Below are positions 1 to 8,671 of a stretch of 64,000 nt of DNA, one piece after another. The translations under genes and the position numbers were made by a program. The stretch comes from Chloroflexota bacterium. Lineage in GTDB: Bacteria; Chloroflexota; Anaerolineae; Aggregatilineales; Phototrophicaceae. Each line of letters starts with the position of its first letter. Positions within the stretch are counted from its first letter, which is position 1. The notes beneath the pieces are model-generated. The model was given only the letters and a program-made list of their open reading frames with translations, did no database searches and was not told the origin of the DNA. Where the stretch lies: positions 1-64,000 of the forward strand of contig JAIUNI010000018.1 of the NCBI GenBank assembly GCA_020161935.1, read 5' to 3'.

Positions 1-179
1 AATCCCTCTCCCTCAGGGCGAGGGACTTTAAAGACTTTTATGGTTCATTTTGCGATGAAATAGACACAAAATGAATTTCCACCGTTTAGTGTGGTGCTAC
101 CAGCGGTTTGGTTCTCGATAATTTTAGAACAAATTAGCTAATTTGTCCATTTGAATTTGGTTTGAATTCCGGTTGGATT
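1..179. other. Intergenic edge with a short C/G palindrome
   Basis: This stretch downstream of the minus-strand hydrolase gene holds no gene. The first 30 bases contain a CCCTC/GAGGG palindromic motif that is cut by the window edge. It resembles the small C/G-rich hairpins found in other gaps of this window. The rest is AT-rich with no clear signal. Confidence 0.4.
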
Positions 180-1025
180 TCATTTCACAAAATAGAACAG
201 TTCACCCGGTTGCAGGAAGCGGTAGGGCTGGCGCGGCGCAAATTTGGCGAAGGCATCCGCGATACTGCCCATCGAGATGGTGTTGTTGGGATACAGGTCG
301 TTATGCCCTGCGATGACCGTTCCCCAGCCGATTTCTTTGGAAAGCAGCGCCGCTTCTTCCGGCAGCAGATTACCGGTCGCGCCGACGGTGGTTTCGCGGT
401 ACCAGTCACGCCCATTTACAGGGAGCATCGCCACATCGGCTGTGGGCAGCGACTTGAGTGCGTCCACATAACCGGGGTAAATGATGGTGTCGCCGGAATG
501 GTAGAAGGTCACACCGTTCCACTCGATTAGATAACCGAACCAGCGGTAGCCTTTTTGCTCATCGTATTCTTTCTCGTAGTGCGCCGACGGAATAACGGTG
601 AGCTTGATGCTCGTCCCCGGCAGCGTCACAGTTTCCATCGCCGGTGGCACAATCACGCGCTCGCCCGTGATGCCGATGCCTGCCAGAATATCGACACACC
701 AACCGGGCGCGACATATTTTGAGGCGGGCGCGGCTTTTGCGATGGCTTCGGTGGTTTGTACGTCGAGGTGGTCACCGTGTTCGTGGCTGCTGAGGTGGAA
801 GGTGATGTTGTTGAGCATACTCGGCGCGATGGGCGGCGGGTAAGCGCGGTACCACCAGTTGCCCGCGATTTCCTCGATGACGTTGGTGAGGCAGGGGTCG
901 ATGGTGATGGTGGCATCCGGCCCTTTGATGGCGATGCCCATTTGACCCAAGCCCCAGATGGCGAGGCTGTTCGGCAGAATGGTGAGGTTGTTCATTTGGT
1001 CAAGCAAGGCGCTTCCGGTGGGCAT
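180..1025 (-). CDS. MBL-fold metal-dependent hydrolase, UlaG-like
   Basis: This 281-residue soluble protein belongs to the metallo-beta-lactamase fold hydrolases and most resembles the UlaG/YtnP-type group (lactonases and related enzymes). The metal site is visible as HEHGDH at residues 81-86, with HSGDT and AGHND further on supplying later ligands. The ATG is preceded by AAAGGAG about 7 bases away, which supports this start. It stands alone: the next gene upstream is divergent. The substrate cannot be read from the sequence. UlaG itself opens L-ascorbate-6-phosphate, but no ascorbate genes are nearby, so that role should not be assumed. Family assignment is firm, function is open. Confidence 0.85.
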   Translation of the reverse strand: MPTGSALLDQMNNLTILPNSLAIWGLGQMGIAIKGPDATITIDPCLTNVIEEIAGNWWYRAYPPPIAPSMLNNITFHLSSHEHGDHLDVQTTEAIAKAAPASKYVAPGWCVDILAGIGITGERVIVPPAMETVTLPGTSIKLTVIPSAHYEKEYDEQKGYRWFGYLIEWNGVTFYHSGDTIIYPGYVDALKSLPTADVAMLPVNGRDWYRETTVGATGNLLPEEAALLSKEIGWGTVIAGHNDLYPNNTISMGSIADAFAKFAPRQPYRFLQPGELFYFVK

Positions 1026-1043
1026 GGGTTACTCCTTTGGAGA

Positions 1044-1071
1044 AGTACTGAGTGCTGAGTACCGAGTACTG
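1044..1071. repeat. Heptamer tandem repeat (4 x 7 bp)
   Basis: Four head-to-tail 7-bp units with the pattern AGTactG (AGTACTG, AGTGCTG, AGTACCG, AGTACTG) lie just upstream of the hydrolase start. They resemble the short tandemly repeated heptamers known from filamentous cyanobacteria. A second array with a 7/14-bp period is at 53.1 kb. Confidence 0.7.
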
Positions 1072-1271
1072 AGATCAATACGAAATACTAATTTAACCGC
1101 AGCCCTAAAGGAGGCTGCGCACAGACGCAGAGATTTAGAGAAGAATAAGACGATGAGGATACCGCAAGCGCGGGGGAAGTGCTATGCGCCGCATATACCT
1201 ATATGCCTACCAGATTACTTTAATGTTATTATGAGTTTTTATCACATTTACGTAAATATAGAGGCGCACTT

Positions 1272-2051
1272 ATGGAGAATCAGCGACAGCTTGCGTTACT
1301 GATTGATGGCGAGAACGCGCAAGCTGGTTTACTACCCCAGATTCTGGAAGCAGTGAGCCAATATGGTAGCGTGACGATTAGGCGAGTCTATGGTGATTGG
1401 TCAAAGTCGCAGATGACCAGTTGGCGGGAAGTTGCCCATACTTACGCTCTTGAAACGCCCCATCAGTTCCATTACACGAAAGGGAAAAATGCGACTGACA
1501 TCGCCCTTATCATCGGGGCTATGGATATTCTTTATACCAATGAAGTTGATGGTTTCTGTATTGTGTCGAGCGATAGTGATTACACGCCGCTGGCGATCCG
1601 CATCCGGCAGCAAAATCTCTTTGTGGTTGGCATTGGGCGAACACATACGTCGCAAGGCTTTGTGGAAGCCTGTAATGAGTTTATGTATACCGATGGTCTG
1701 CAAGCCCTTGTCAATGGATCTGAACCCGTCGTCATGGTCGAGCCAAAGGAAAAAGTGACGGATACTCAGCCTGTTGCTGCCGATAATCTTGTCCCTAAGA
1801 AGGCGAATGTCATTGGCCTGAAAAAGCTGTTTAAGAAAGCCTTTGCGCTGGCGACAACCGATGATGGCTGGGTAAGTCTTGCCGCGATGGGAACGCTGCT
1901 GCGTCAGGCTGAACCCTCCTTCGACTACCACACCTACGGACACAGCCATCTTCTCAAAATGCTAGAAGCAAACACTATGTTAATCAACATTCACAGAGTC
2001 AAAACCGAGGACGGTAAAGAAACGATCTACGTTCAATTGAAAAACGCTTAA
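1272..2051 (+). CDS. NYN-domain (PIN-like) protein with C-terminal LOTUS/OST-HTH domain
   Basis: A 259-residue protein. Residues 5-150 match the NYN (LabA/DUF88) branch of PIN-like nucleases. LLIDGENA gives the first acidic residue (Asp12), KGKNATDIAL the second acidic cluster, and CIVSSDSDYTPL the third. A Lys/Pro-containing linker follows, then residues about 175-255 look like an OST-HTH/LOTUS module, a combination common in bacterial NYN proteins and thought to bind RNA. Known family activity is RNA cleavage or processing; the target here is unknown. The ATG follows a moderate GAGGCG element. It is monocistronic, with repeat element A directly downstream. Confidence 0.85.
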   Translation: MENQRQLALLIDGENAQAGLLPQILEAVSQYGSVTIRRVYGDWSKSQMTSWREVAHTYALETPHQFHYTKGKNATDIALIIGAMDILYTNEVDGFCIVSSDSDYTPLAIRIRQQNLFVVGIGRTHTSQGFVEACNEFMYTDGLQALVNGSEPVVMVEPKEKVTDTQPVAADNLVPKKANVIGLKKLFKKAFALATTDDGWVSLAAMGTLLRQAEPSFDYHTYGHSHLLKMLEANTMLINIHRVKTEDGKETIYVQLKNA

Positions 2052-2071
2052 TGCTGCTAACCGGACTGGCG

Positions 2072-2390
2072 AAAGTTAGAAAACTCTAACCGACAAATAA
2101 GAATATTTGTGCTATACTGTATCTATTCTGAATGCTCTGTGTCTCTGTGGTTAAATCTTCTTTTGCACGTTCGGCGGAATGCTCCCTCACAACCGCCATG
2201 CAAAAGGCAAAATTCGCACGGCGGCAGATTGCTCCCGTAAAACTGCCGGAGTTGTGTCATTTCAGCGCCGCGCTCCCTCACTTCCGCCGACATAAAATGT
2301 CACTTCAGCGGATACACGGGAGGCTCCCGCCTGCCAATTCGGCGGAATAATGCGAAATTTGCGAATATTCCGCATTTTGTGCATAAAACT
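2072..2390 (+). repeat. Dispersed repeat element, copy A
   Basis: This gap between convergent genes holds one of three copies of a modular repeat (others at 29918-30156, inverted, and 52993-53442). Modules in order are AACTCTAACCGA, a promoter-like AT stretch with TATACT at 2112, TCTCTGTGGTTAAATC, a C/G-rich palindromic body with GTGTCATTTCAGC at 2254-2266 and CGGGAGGCTCCCG, then TTCGGCGGAATAATG. One frame through the body reads CHFSAALPHFRRHKM, matched in the other copies. No ribosome binding site is seen, so I treat it as a repeat rather than a gene. The downstream EEP gene's stop codon touches its edge. Confidence 0.7.
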
Positions 2391-3420
2391 ATGATGGACT
2401 AACCAGCGCCAGTGCTGCCAATACCGCGCGGTGGTCGGAGCCGCCGGAAGCCGGCCATACACTTGCTGCTAAGGGGAGGAAGTAGCTGTTGTGGAAGATG
2501 TAGTCGGGGCGCTGGTGAATGGGGATGAACGGCAGCCCTTCCCGCGCCTGTGGGAAGCTCCAATCGGGGTTGGTGAAGCCCATACCCCAACCGACCTCGC
2601 GATAGGTGTCCTGTAGCTGTGCCACGATCTTCGGGTAATTCACATCGGTGTCGGTGGTGTTGAAGTCGCCCATCCAGATGAGCGCACCCCTTTCCTCGGC
2701 GATCATCGCCAGCACGTCAGCGATTTGCTGCCCGCGCGGGTGGAAGTCCAACGGCTGCCCGTAAATGGGTGTCGAGGGCGGCGCGTGGAAGTTATAGATG
2801 ACGACCGGCGTACCGTTCACATCAATGACCGCCCGCATCAGCCGCACCGGAATGGGATACTCGACCGGCCACGAATAGGCTTCGGTGATCGGGTAGCGGC
2901 TGAGTAACCCGCGACCGTGATAGGGATTGTTTTCGGGTGCCGGGTAGAGCGCACGGTAGAGGTACAGGTCGGCGAGGTCGGTATCGAGCGTGGCGCTGGC
3001 TTCGGAACTCATCTCTTGGAAGGCGACAATATCCGCGTTGGCGAGGCGAACGACATCCGTCATGGGCGCGAGTTGGGTTTTCTCGGCGTGTAGGTTGTAG
3101 GTGAGTAGCGTGAGGCGCGGCGCGGCTTCCGGCGGTGTTTCGATAGGTCGCGGTAAGAACAGCGGTAGATACGTCAGCAGGAAGAAGGCGAAGGGTGGCG
3201 CGAGGAATGTGGCTGCCAGCCAGCGCTTCATTAAGAGGCTAACCGGGAAGAACAGCAGCGTCGGCATGAGCAGCACGGTCAGCGATACAGTGATCGCCGA
3301 GATGAGGACAGAATGCCCATCGCCCACCTGCCGCAGCACGAGCATGATGCACAGCAGCAGGCCGTAAAGGGCGAACAGGCTGGCGATGATGCCGCCTAAG
3401 GTCGGCTTGCGTAACGTCAT
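2389..3420 (-). CDS. Membrane-anchored endonuclease/exonuclease/phosphatase (EEP) family protein, paralog 3
   Basis: A 343-residue protein with three hydrophobic segments at the N-terminus (about residues 8-95) followed by a complete EEP (DNase I-like) catalytic domain. Catalytic elements seen are YNLHAEKT (Asn), AFQEMS (metal-binding Glu), GDFNTTD (Asp and Asn), RPDYIF and GSDHRAV (terminal Asp-His). EEP enzymes hydrolyse phosphodiester or phosphomonoester bonds in nucleic acids, lipids or inositol phosphates; the substrate is not evident. It is the last of three tandem paralogs, overlapping its upstream neighbour by four bases (ATGA), so translation is probably coupled. The membrane anchor suggests the domain works at the membrane. 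Confidence 0.85.
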   Translation of the reverse strand: MTLRKPTLGGIIASLFALYGLLLCIMLVLRQVGDGHSVLISAITVSLTVLLMPTLLFFPVSLLMKRWLAATFLAPPFAFFLLTYLPLFLPRPIETPPEAAPRLTLLTYNLHAEKTQLAPMTDVVRLANADIVAFQEMSSEASATLDTDLADLYLYRALYPAPENNPYHGRGLLSRYPITEAYSWPVEYPIPVRLMRAVIDVNGTPVVIYNFHAPPSTPIYGQPLDFHPRGQQIADVLAMIAEERGALIWMGDFNTTDTDVNYPKIVAQLQDTYREVGWGMGFTNPDWSFPQAREGLPFIPIHQRPDYIFHNSYFLPLAASVWPASGGSDHRAVLAALALVSPS

Positions 3421-4463
3421 GATGATCCCATAAAGGCAAAGGTGGCGAAGTTCGGGAAGTGGTCAGAGCCAGCCGCGTTTGTCACAACCCGCGCCTCTGT
3501 GGGTTGAAAGTGTTTGTCGTGGAATATGTAGTCGATGCGAGCTAATGGCGGGAAGAAGCGCGTCCGACCACCCATCACACGGAAGTTCGGGAAGGTGAAG
3601 CCCATGCCCCAGCCCACCTCGGTGTAGCTGTCGTTAAACAAGTCGGTGACGCGGTGGTAGTCGTCGCTGAGGTTCGTCATGTTGAAGTCGCCCGCGATTA
3701 AGACAGGGTTGGTGGATACGGTGGCGCGGCGCAGTATCTCGGTGATTTCTTCGGTGCGTTCTTCCCCGGCGAAGTGGAAGCCTCGCAGCGGGTGTGCGGG
3801 ATGGACGTTGAAGAAGGCCAGCGGCTGGCCGTTCCAGTCGATCTCGGCTTGCTGATGACCGAGGTTGATCTGCCAGTATTCCTCGCTGGTAATCGGGTAG
3901 CGGCTGAGGATACCCTGACCCGTGAACTCGTTTTGCGGATGTAAAGCCTGATAGGGATATTCACCCTTAAGCTGGGTTTCCATACCTTCCGCCATCCAAT
4001 AAGTGAGTTCTTGCAGGGCAACGATGTCGGGGTTGGCTTCACGGATGGTTTTGATGACCTCATCCACCTCATAATTGTGACCGAGCGCGTTAAAACTCAG
4101 GACGGATAGTTGGGGTGCATCGGCGGGAACATTCACGCTGCGGGGTAGGAACTGTGCGCCGTAGGTCGAGACGAAAAAGAGGAAGGGCGCGGCGAGTTCC
4201 AGCACCAACCAGCGGCGGCGCAGGATGAGGCTGAGTGGCAGCAGGATGACGGCAGGCAGCAGCAGCAGGTGAAAGTACGAGTTGAACAACCCGATGGCGT
4301 TCCACCGTTCGCCGATGGCTGCCCGCAGCAGCAAATACGCGGTGGTGTTTAGCCCATATGCCCCGACCAGCGCGATATACACGTTGAGGAGAATACGGCG
4401 CAGCATCGGCTTGCGCTGGTAAGGTGCGCGTTTGGGTAACGGGGTGGTTAGGGCATCAGTCAT
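3417..4463 (-). CDS. Membrane-anchored EEP family protein, paralog 2
   Basis: A 348-residue protein with the same architecture as its two neighbours: hydrophobic segments within residues about 22-105, then an EEP domain with FNALGHN, ALQELT, GDFNMT, RIDYIF and GSDHFP. The reading frame stays open for another 280 codons upstream, but that part is antisense-like low-quality sequence inside the preceding gene. The ATG at 4463 overlaps the TGA of the upstream gene by four bases, which fits the coupling seen between the other pair. The substrate is unknown. The three paralogs look similar but are clearly diverged, so the triplication is not recent. Confidence 0.85.
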   Translation of the reverse strand: MTDALTTPLPKRAPYQRKPMLRRILLNVYIALVGAYGLNTTAYLLLRAAIGERWNAIGLFNSYFHLLLLPAVILLPLSLILRRRWLVLELAAPFLFFVSTYGAQFLPRSVNVPADAPQLSVLSFNALGHNYEVDEVIKTIREANPDIVALQELTYWMAEGMETQLKGEYPYQALHPQNEFTGQGILSRYPITSEEYWQINLGHQQAEIDWNGQPLAFFNVHPAHPLRGFHFAGEERTEEITEILRRATVSTNPVLIAGDFNMTNLSDDYHRVTDLFNDSYTEVGWGMGFTFPNFRVMGGRTRFFPPLARIDYIFHDKHFQPTEARVVTNAAGSDHFPNFATFAFMGSS

Positions 4464-5524
4464 GTTGTGGGTGTATCTTTCAGCGCCAGCAGCGCGAATA
4501 CCGGACGGTGATCGGAGCCACCCGCCGTCGGCCACACATAGGCGTGCAGCGGGTGGAAGTAGCCATTGTGGAAGATGTAATCCAGCCGCAGGAAACGGAA
4601 CAGGCGCACGGGCAGCGGCCAGTATGTTGGCAGGGATTGGAAATCGGAGAGGTCGGGGAAGGTGAAGCCCATACCGCTGCCGACTGTGCCGAAGCTGTCG
4701 GTAAAGCGACCGGTGATGCGCTGGTAGTCCTCGCTCTGGTCGGTCATGTTGAAGTCGCCCATGATGAGGATCGGGCCGCTGTCCCGCGCTGCCTTGCCCA
4801 GCACCACGTCGATTTCCGCGCCGCGTGGGCGGGTGCTGAAGCCGTGGTTGCCCATGCCGGGGTGGATGGGGTGGGCGTTGTACAGGGTGACGGTTGTGCC
4901 GCTCACATCCAACTCGACGCGCAGATGACCGAGCGTGTGCTTGGCGATCTGCGGGTTGCGCCAGTATTCCGCGCTGGTGATGGGGAAACGGCTGAGGACA
5001 CCCTGCCCACGGCTGGCCTGCGGGCTGGGGTAAAGCGCCATGTGTGGGTAAAGGTCGCTGACAGCGGACTTGAAGCAGTCGGCGGCTTCTTGACTCAGTT
5101 CTTGCAGCGAGACGACATCCGCGCCGCAGCCCCGCAGGATGCTGACCATCGGGTCGAGGATGTCGGCCTCGCCGTGAATGTTGTAGGTCAACACTTTGAG
5201 TTGGCGGGTCGTATTCGCGGGCAGCACTACTGGACGCGGTTGGAAGAATCGCCCGTAATCGCGCACGAACGTGACCGCTGGCATTAGGTGAAACAGTGCC
5301 ACCCACGGGCGTTTGAGCAGCACACTCAGCGGCACGAGGACGAGCGCGGGCAGCATCAGCATATGGGCGAAGGCGTTAAACAGGCTGACGAGTTTGTTAT
5401 CCTCGCTCACCGGCTTCCGCAGCAGCAGAAAGAGCGAGGCGACTAGTCCATAAAGGGTGCTGAGAAAAGCGAGGGCGTTGATGAGTTTGGTGGTTGTCGA
5501 AGGGGTACGGGAACGGTCAGTCAT
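4460..5524 (-). CDS. Membrane-anchored EEP family protein, paralog 1
   Basis: A 354-residue protein, first in the three-gene EEP operon. The N-terminal region (residues about 15-95) is hydrophobic with short polar breaks, consistent with three membrane helices. The EEP domain shows YNIHGEAD, SLQELS, GDFNMTD, LDYIFH and GSDHRPV, all needed for catalysis in the family. It is divergently oriented to the HEAT-repeat gene at 5712, so the 190-bp gap should hold two promoters, although I cannot pick out strong boxes. The activity is probably a Mg-dependent phosphoesterase acting at the membrane; nuclease versus lipid phosphodiesterase cannot be separated by eye. Confidence 0.85.
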   Translation of the reverse strand: MTDRSRTPSTTTKLINALAFLSTLYGLVASLFLLLRKPVSEDNKLVSLFNAFAHMLMLPALVLVPLSVLLKRPWVALFHLMPAVTFVRDYGRFFQPRPVVLPANTTRQLKVLTYNIHGEADILDPMVSILRGCGADVVSLQELSQEAADCFKSAVSDLYPHMALYPSPQASRGQGVLSRFPITSAEYWRNPQIAKHTLGHLRVELDVSGTTVTLYNAHPIHPGMGNHGFSTRPRGAEIDVVLGKAARDSGPILIMGDFNMTDQSEDYQRITGRFTDSFGTVGSGMGFTFPDLSDFQSLPTYWPLPVRLFRFLRLDYIFHNGYFHPLHAYVWPTAGGSDHRPVFALLALKDTPTT

Positions 5525-5711
5525 GTCGTCTAGGTATCCTGTATTCGCTATCGGATTAATTGTACGCCAGCAACGATGTGCTGGATGATAAGCACATCCC
5601 CTTATACGCGCCGGTGACGTGTTTTGCTCACAGCGTAACCCACGTTTTCCCTACCACATGCCCCCAAACTGGTCTACACTTATCCGCTGGATAGAAAGTG
5701 TCGAGGATGAT

Positions 5712-6413
5712 ATGACTCTTCAGAATGATATTGTGCAAGCGCTGATTGAACGCTTGCAGGACGAAAACCACATGGTACGCAGCGCGTCGGTACGGGCGCT
5801 CGGTCGTTCCGGCGACCCTGCCGTGACACCCGTGCTGCTGGCGGCACTGCGCGACAAGGGCGGGCTTGTGTATGACTTCGCGCTGAACACACTCGGCGAT
5901 ATGAACGACCCCGCCGCGCTGCCTACGCTCCACGCCATGCTGAGTGATACCGACGGCGACATCCGGCGGGCGGCAGCGACCCTGCTCGGTAAGCAAAAGG
6001 CGGCGGATGCCGTACCGAGTTTGATCGGCCTGTTGAATGACGAGGTGCTGGCGGTCGGTCACGCGGCAGCGGAGGCGCTCGGCGATATTGGCGATCCGTC
6101 GGCAGTTCCGGCGTTGGTCGAGGTGCTGGCAAGTCCCCATACGGATTGGGCGATGTGCATCAACGCCGCGCAGGCCGTCGGTAAACTGGGTGACGCGCAG
6201 GCCGCTCCAACGCTGATTAACATATTTCGCCGCCGTTGGGATGTCGTGCCGGGGATGAATACCACGCCGCCGGTGCGGAAGCATGTGATGGAGGCTTTGG
6301 TGAGGCTGGGTAATGGCGCGGTTCCGGCTTTGCTGGCGGCATTGGAAGATGCCGATGTGAAGGTTCGGCATGGCGCGGTTGAGACGCTCGGTCACCTCGC
6401 CGGGGCGAGCTAA
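5712..6413 (+). CDS. HEAT/PBS-lyase repeat protein
   Basis: A 233-residue protein built almost wholly from HEAT-like repeats of about 31 residues, with the recurring pattern VRxAAxxALGxxGDPxAVPxL. Such proteins are alpha-solenoids that act as protein-binding scaffolds; some relatives are phycobilin lyases, but there is no pigment context here. The open frame extends 31 codons upstream, but ATG 5712 has GAGGA close in front and starts exactly where the repeats begin. It is one of four or five HEAT proteins in the first 20 kb, which is itself notable. Confidence 0.8.
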   Translation: MTLQNDIVQALIERLQDENHMVRSASVRALGRSGDPAVTPVLLAALRDKGGLVYDFALNTLGDMNDPAALPTLHAMLSDTDGDIRRAAATLLGKQKAADAVPSLIGLLNDEVLAVGHAAAEALGDIGDPSAVPALVEVLASPHTDWAMCINAAQAVGKLGDAQAAPTLINIFRRRWDVVPGMNTTPPVRKHVMEALVRLGNGAVPALLAALEDADVKVRHGAVETLGHLAGAS

Positions 6414-6459
6414 GGAAACGGGCGGCTGATGTCACTCAGCCGCCGCGTGAAGTGGCAGC

Positions 6460-6648
6460 TTAACGGTTCAGTCGCGAGACGCTTGTCGATTGGGACGGGA
6501 TAACCAATGCCGGACTATAGACACGCGTACCGCATTGTGAACACACCTTCTCATTGCCGATTTGCTGCCACACCGAAGTCCGGCGGCAGTATTGGCAGTT
6601 ATCCTTGTGTTCTTCGTACTGTTTGGGTTGGTGACGGTCACTACTCAT
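6460..6648 (-). CDS. Small zinc-ribbon protein
   Basis: A 62-residue protein with two CxxC knuckles (CQYC and CSQC) separated by 16 residues, the spacing of a zinc ribbon. An in-frame ATG lies 7 codons further upstream, but ATG 6648 has AGAAGGG at a good distance, so I prefer it. The remainder is polar and Ser-rich. Such small ribbons can bind nucleic acid or protein; no specific role can be read. It is convergent with the HEAT gene before it. Confidence 0.6.
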   Translation of the reverse strand: MSSDRHQPKQYEEHKDNCQYCRRTSVWQQIGNEKVCSQCGTRVYSPALVIPSQSTSVSRLNR

Positions 6649-6944
6649 GATCTTGTACCCTTCTATCAACAGTTTACCGGGACGTTGGCTTGAATCTATG
6701 CAAAATACCTTGCACGTTCCTTACGTTATATCAGTTCACCATTATGGATAATGAGATATTTGTTTAAGAAATAGCTTATGTTCCTGTGTATTTTGACTAA
6801 CCCCAAGTTTCTCCCTCAACTTTCGCCTAAATTCCCTATAGAAATTTTGTGAATGGTGACTATAGTGCATGCTGATTGGACGACCCCTAAAAAGAAACCG
6901 TTACAAAATAGGCAGCACATTTTGAGTCCAAAGACCTTTCTAAA
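6649..6944. other. AT-rich intergenic region between divergent genes
   Basis: About 300 bases separate the divergent zinc-ribbon gene and prmC. The stretch is AT-rich, as expected for promoters on both strands. I see no convincing paired -35/-10 boxes or structured element. Confidence 0.4.
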
Positions 6945-7793
6945 ATGACGACGACTACTATTGCCAGCGCCTTACAAACCGCGCGTCAACAGATCAGCCG
7001 CGCATCTGACTCCGCTTCCTTAGATGCACAAGCGCTGCTCGGGGCTGTGCTGGGTGTTGACCGCGCTTATTTGCTGGCGCACCCTGAGCGTGTCCTCACC
7101 GATGATGAACAGCAGCGCTTTGCGGCGTGGGTGGAACGCTGCACCGCTGGTGAACCGTTGGCCTATATCCTCGGGCGGCGGGCGTTTTATGACCGTGAGT
7201 TTGTCGTCACGAAGGATGTATTGGTTCCCCGCCCTGAAACGGAGCTGCTGCTCGAACGGGCGCTGGCCTTCGCTCAAGGGAAAGCCGACTTCACAGCGGT
7301 GGATGTCGGTACGGGCAGTGGCATCCTCGCCGTGACTTTTGCCGCCCATAACCCCGAAGCGGCCGTTTATGCGACGGACATCAGCAGCGCGGCGTTAGCC
7401 GTCGCACGAGAGAACGCCGCTATCCAACAAACCAATGTAACTTTTTTCGAGGGGGATTTGCTCTCGTCGTTGGTCGAGCGCGGTATCATGCTTGATTTGC
7501 TCATGGCGAACCTTCCTTATATACCGAGTGCGGAAGTCCCAACGCTGGCCGTCAGCCAGCACGAACCCCTGCTGGCACTGGATGGCGGCGATGATGGGCT
7601 AGACTTGGTGCGCCGGCTGCTCGCACAAGCGGTTGGTTTGCTAAAGCCGGAATATCTCATCTTGCTGGAAATCGGCGCGGGACAAGGGGCAGCAGCGCGG
7701 GATATTGCTCAACCAATATTCCCATCAGCGCAGGTGAGTGTCGTGCAGGATTATGCGGGACACGACCGAATTGTTGTCATCCAGCAGAAATGA
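6945..7793 (+). CDS. prmC: Peptide chain release factor N5-glutamine methyltransferase PrmC
   Basis: A 282-residue protein matching PrmC/HemK, which methylates the Gln of the GGQ motif in release factors RF1 and RF2 using S-adenosylmethionine. The N-terminal helical RF-binding domain (residues 1-80) is followed by LVPRPETE, the SAM loop DVGTGSG (120-126) and the catalytic tetrapeptide NLPY (189-192). The usual form is NPPY, so Leu replaces the first Pro, a conservative variant. Length is normal. It is not next to prfA, its frequent partner. An 11-bp perfect hairpin starts at its stop codon. Confidence 0.93.
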   Translation: MTTTTIASALQTARQQISRASDSASLDAQALLGAVLGVDRAYLLAHPERVLTDDEQQRFAAWVERCTAGEPLAYILGRRAFYDREFVVTKDVLVPRPETELLLERALAFAQGKADFTAVDVGTGSGILAVTFAAHNPEAAVYATDISSAALAVARENAAIQQTNVTFFEGDLLSSLVERGIMLDLLMANLPYIPSAEVPTLAVSQHEPLLALDGGDDGLDLVRRLLAQAVGLLKPEYLILLEIGAGQGAAARDIAQPIFPSAQVSVVQDYAGHDRIVVIQQK

Positions 7794-7824
7794 TGCCGCC
7801 AGTATCTTTCGACACTGGCGGCAT
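7793..7824 (+). terminator. Hairpin after prmC
   Basis: A perfect 11-bp stem (ATGCCGCCAGT with ACTGGCGGCAT) with a 10-base loop begins at the prmC stop codon. There is no T-run, so it may stabilise the 3' end or terminate only partly. Confidence 0.5.
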
Positions 7825-8116
7825 ACCGTTGGGGGAGTCGGGAGTATAGCTAGTTTAGAGATCAAGTTGTCTGCGTTGAACTGTTTTTAGATTACCTCAA
7901 TAGTGCGACAATAAACCCTTGAGATTTTGAATGGCAATAAAAATTTACATTTTAAATAATTGAATTCTTTATCATTTGTTCCCTGTCCTATTTTGTTTAC
8001 GCCTTCCTCTAAAAGTTAATGCCTTACGGAAGCTAGTTTAGGTTTATGATAAGTGTTGACGACACAATTCTGATCATCAATTTGTGTCATGATGATTTAC
8101 CGATAGAAAGGTAGTT
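7825..8116. other. AT-rich leader of the sugar cluster with an inverted repeat
   Basis: This gap holds no gene. An imperfect inverted repeat, GACACAATT (8061-8069) and AATTTGTGTC (8079-8088), sits just upstream of the first sugar gene and could be a regulator site. TTGACG at 8055 and TATGAT at 8045 are promoter-like but not well spaced with partners. Confidence 0.35.
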
Positions 8117-8650
8117 ATGGCGTTCATTCATCCGAGTGCAGAAGTTGAAGCCGACGTAACCATCGGCGAGAATAGTAAAGTATGGCATCTGTGCCACATC
8201 CGGCGCGGCGCACACATCGGCAGCGATTGTGTGATCGGGCGTGGTGTATTCGTGGATGCAGGGGTGCAAATTGGCAACCGCGTCAAAATTCAGAATTATG
8301 TTTCAGTCTTCCACGGTGTAACCATCGAGGACGGTGTGTTCGTTGGGCCGCATGTCTGCTTCACCAACGACATGTTCCCACGTGCCGTCAACCCGGATAT
8401 GTCGCTCAAGGCGGCGGATGACTGGGTTCTGAGCGAAACCGTAGTGAAGGCTGGCGCGGCTTTGGGGGCGAACTCGACCATTGTGTGCGGCATCACCATC
8501 GGTAATTGGGCGATGGTGGGTTCTGGCAGCGTGGTGACGAAGGATGTTCCTGATCACGCATTGGTTGTCGGTAATCCCGCACACCTCATTGGTTATGTCA
8601 CTGCGTCCGGCAAGCGTGTCGCGACGCAGGAAGAAGCACGAAACGGCTAA
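8117..8650 (+). CDS. wbpD: UDP-sugar N-acetyltransferase, WbpD/WlbB-like (left-handed beta-helix)
   Basis: A 177-residue hexapeptide-repeat acyltransferase. Repeats of the [LIV]G type run through residues 10-150 (for example TIGENSKV, IGRGVF, IGNWAMVGSGSVV). It matches WbpD/WlbB, which acetylates the 3-amino group of UDP-GlcNAc(3NH2)A using acetyl-CoA. Family members share VSVFHGVTIEDGVFVGP and the FTND motif seen here. The gene opens a cluster with aminotransferase, dehydrogenase and 2-epimerase of the same pathway, which strongly supports the role. AAAGG lies 6-7 bases before the ATG. Confidence 0.85.
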   Translation: MAFIHPSAEVEADVTIGENSKVWHLCHIRRGAHIGSDCVIGRGVFVDAGVQIGNRVKIQNYVSVFHGVTIEDGVFVGPHVCFTNDMFPRAVNPDMSLKAADDWVLSETVVKAGAALGANSTIVCGITIGNWAMVGSGSVVTKDVPDHALVVGNPAHLIGYVTASGKRVATQEEARNG

Positions 8651-8671
8651 CGTTTATTGGGAGGTATGAGC

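Noticed and set aside
4424..5306. Long frames both sense and antisense over the first EEP gene
   Set aside because: The true coding frame of paralog 1 has all catalytic motifs; the upstream part of the 3417-5306 frame is a fused shadow in front of the coupled ATG at 4463.
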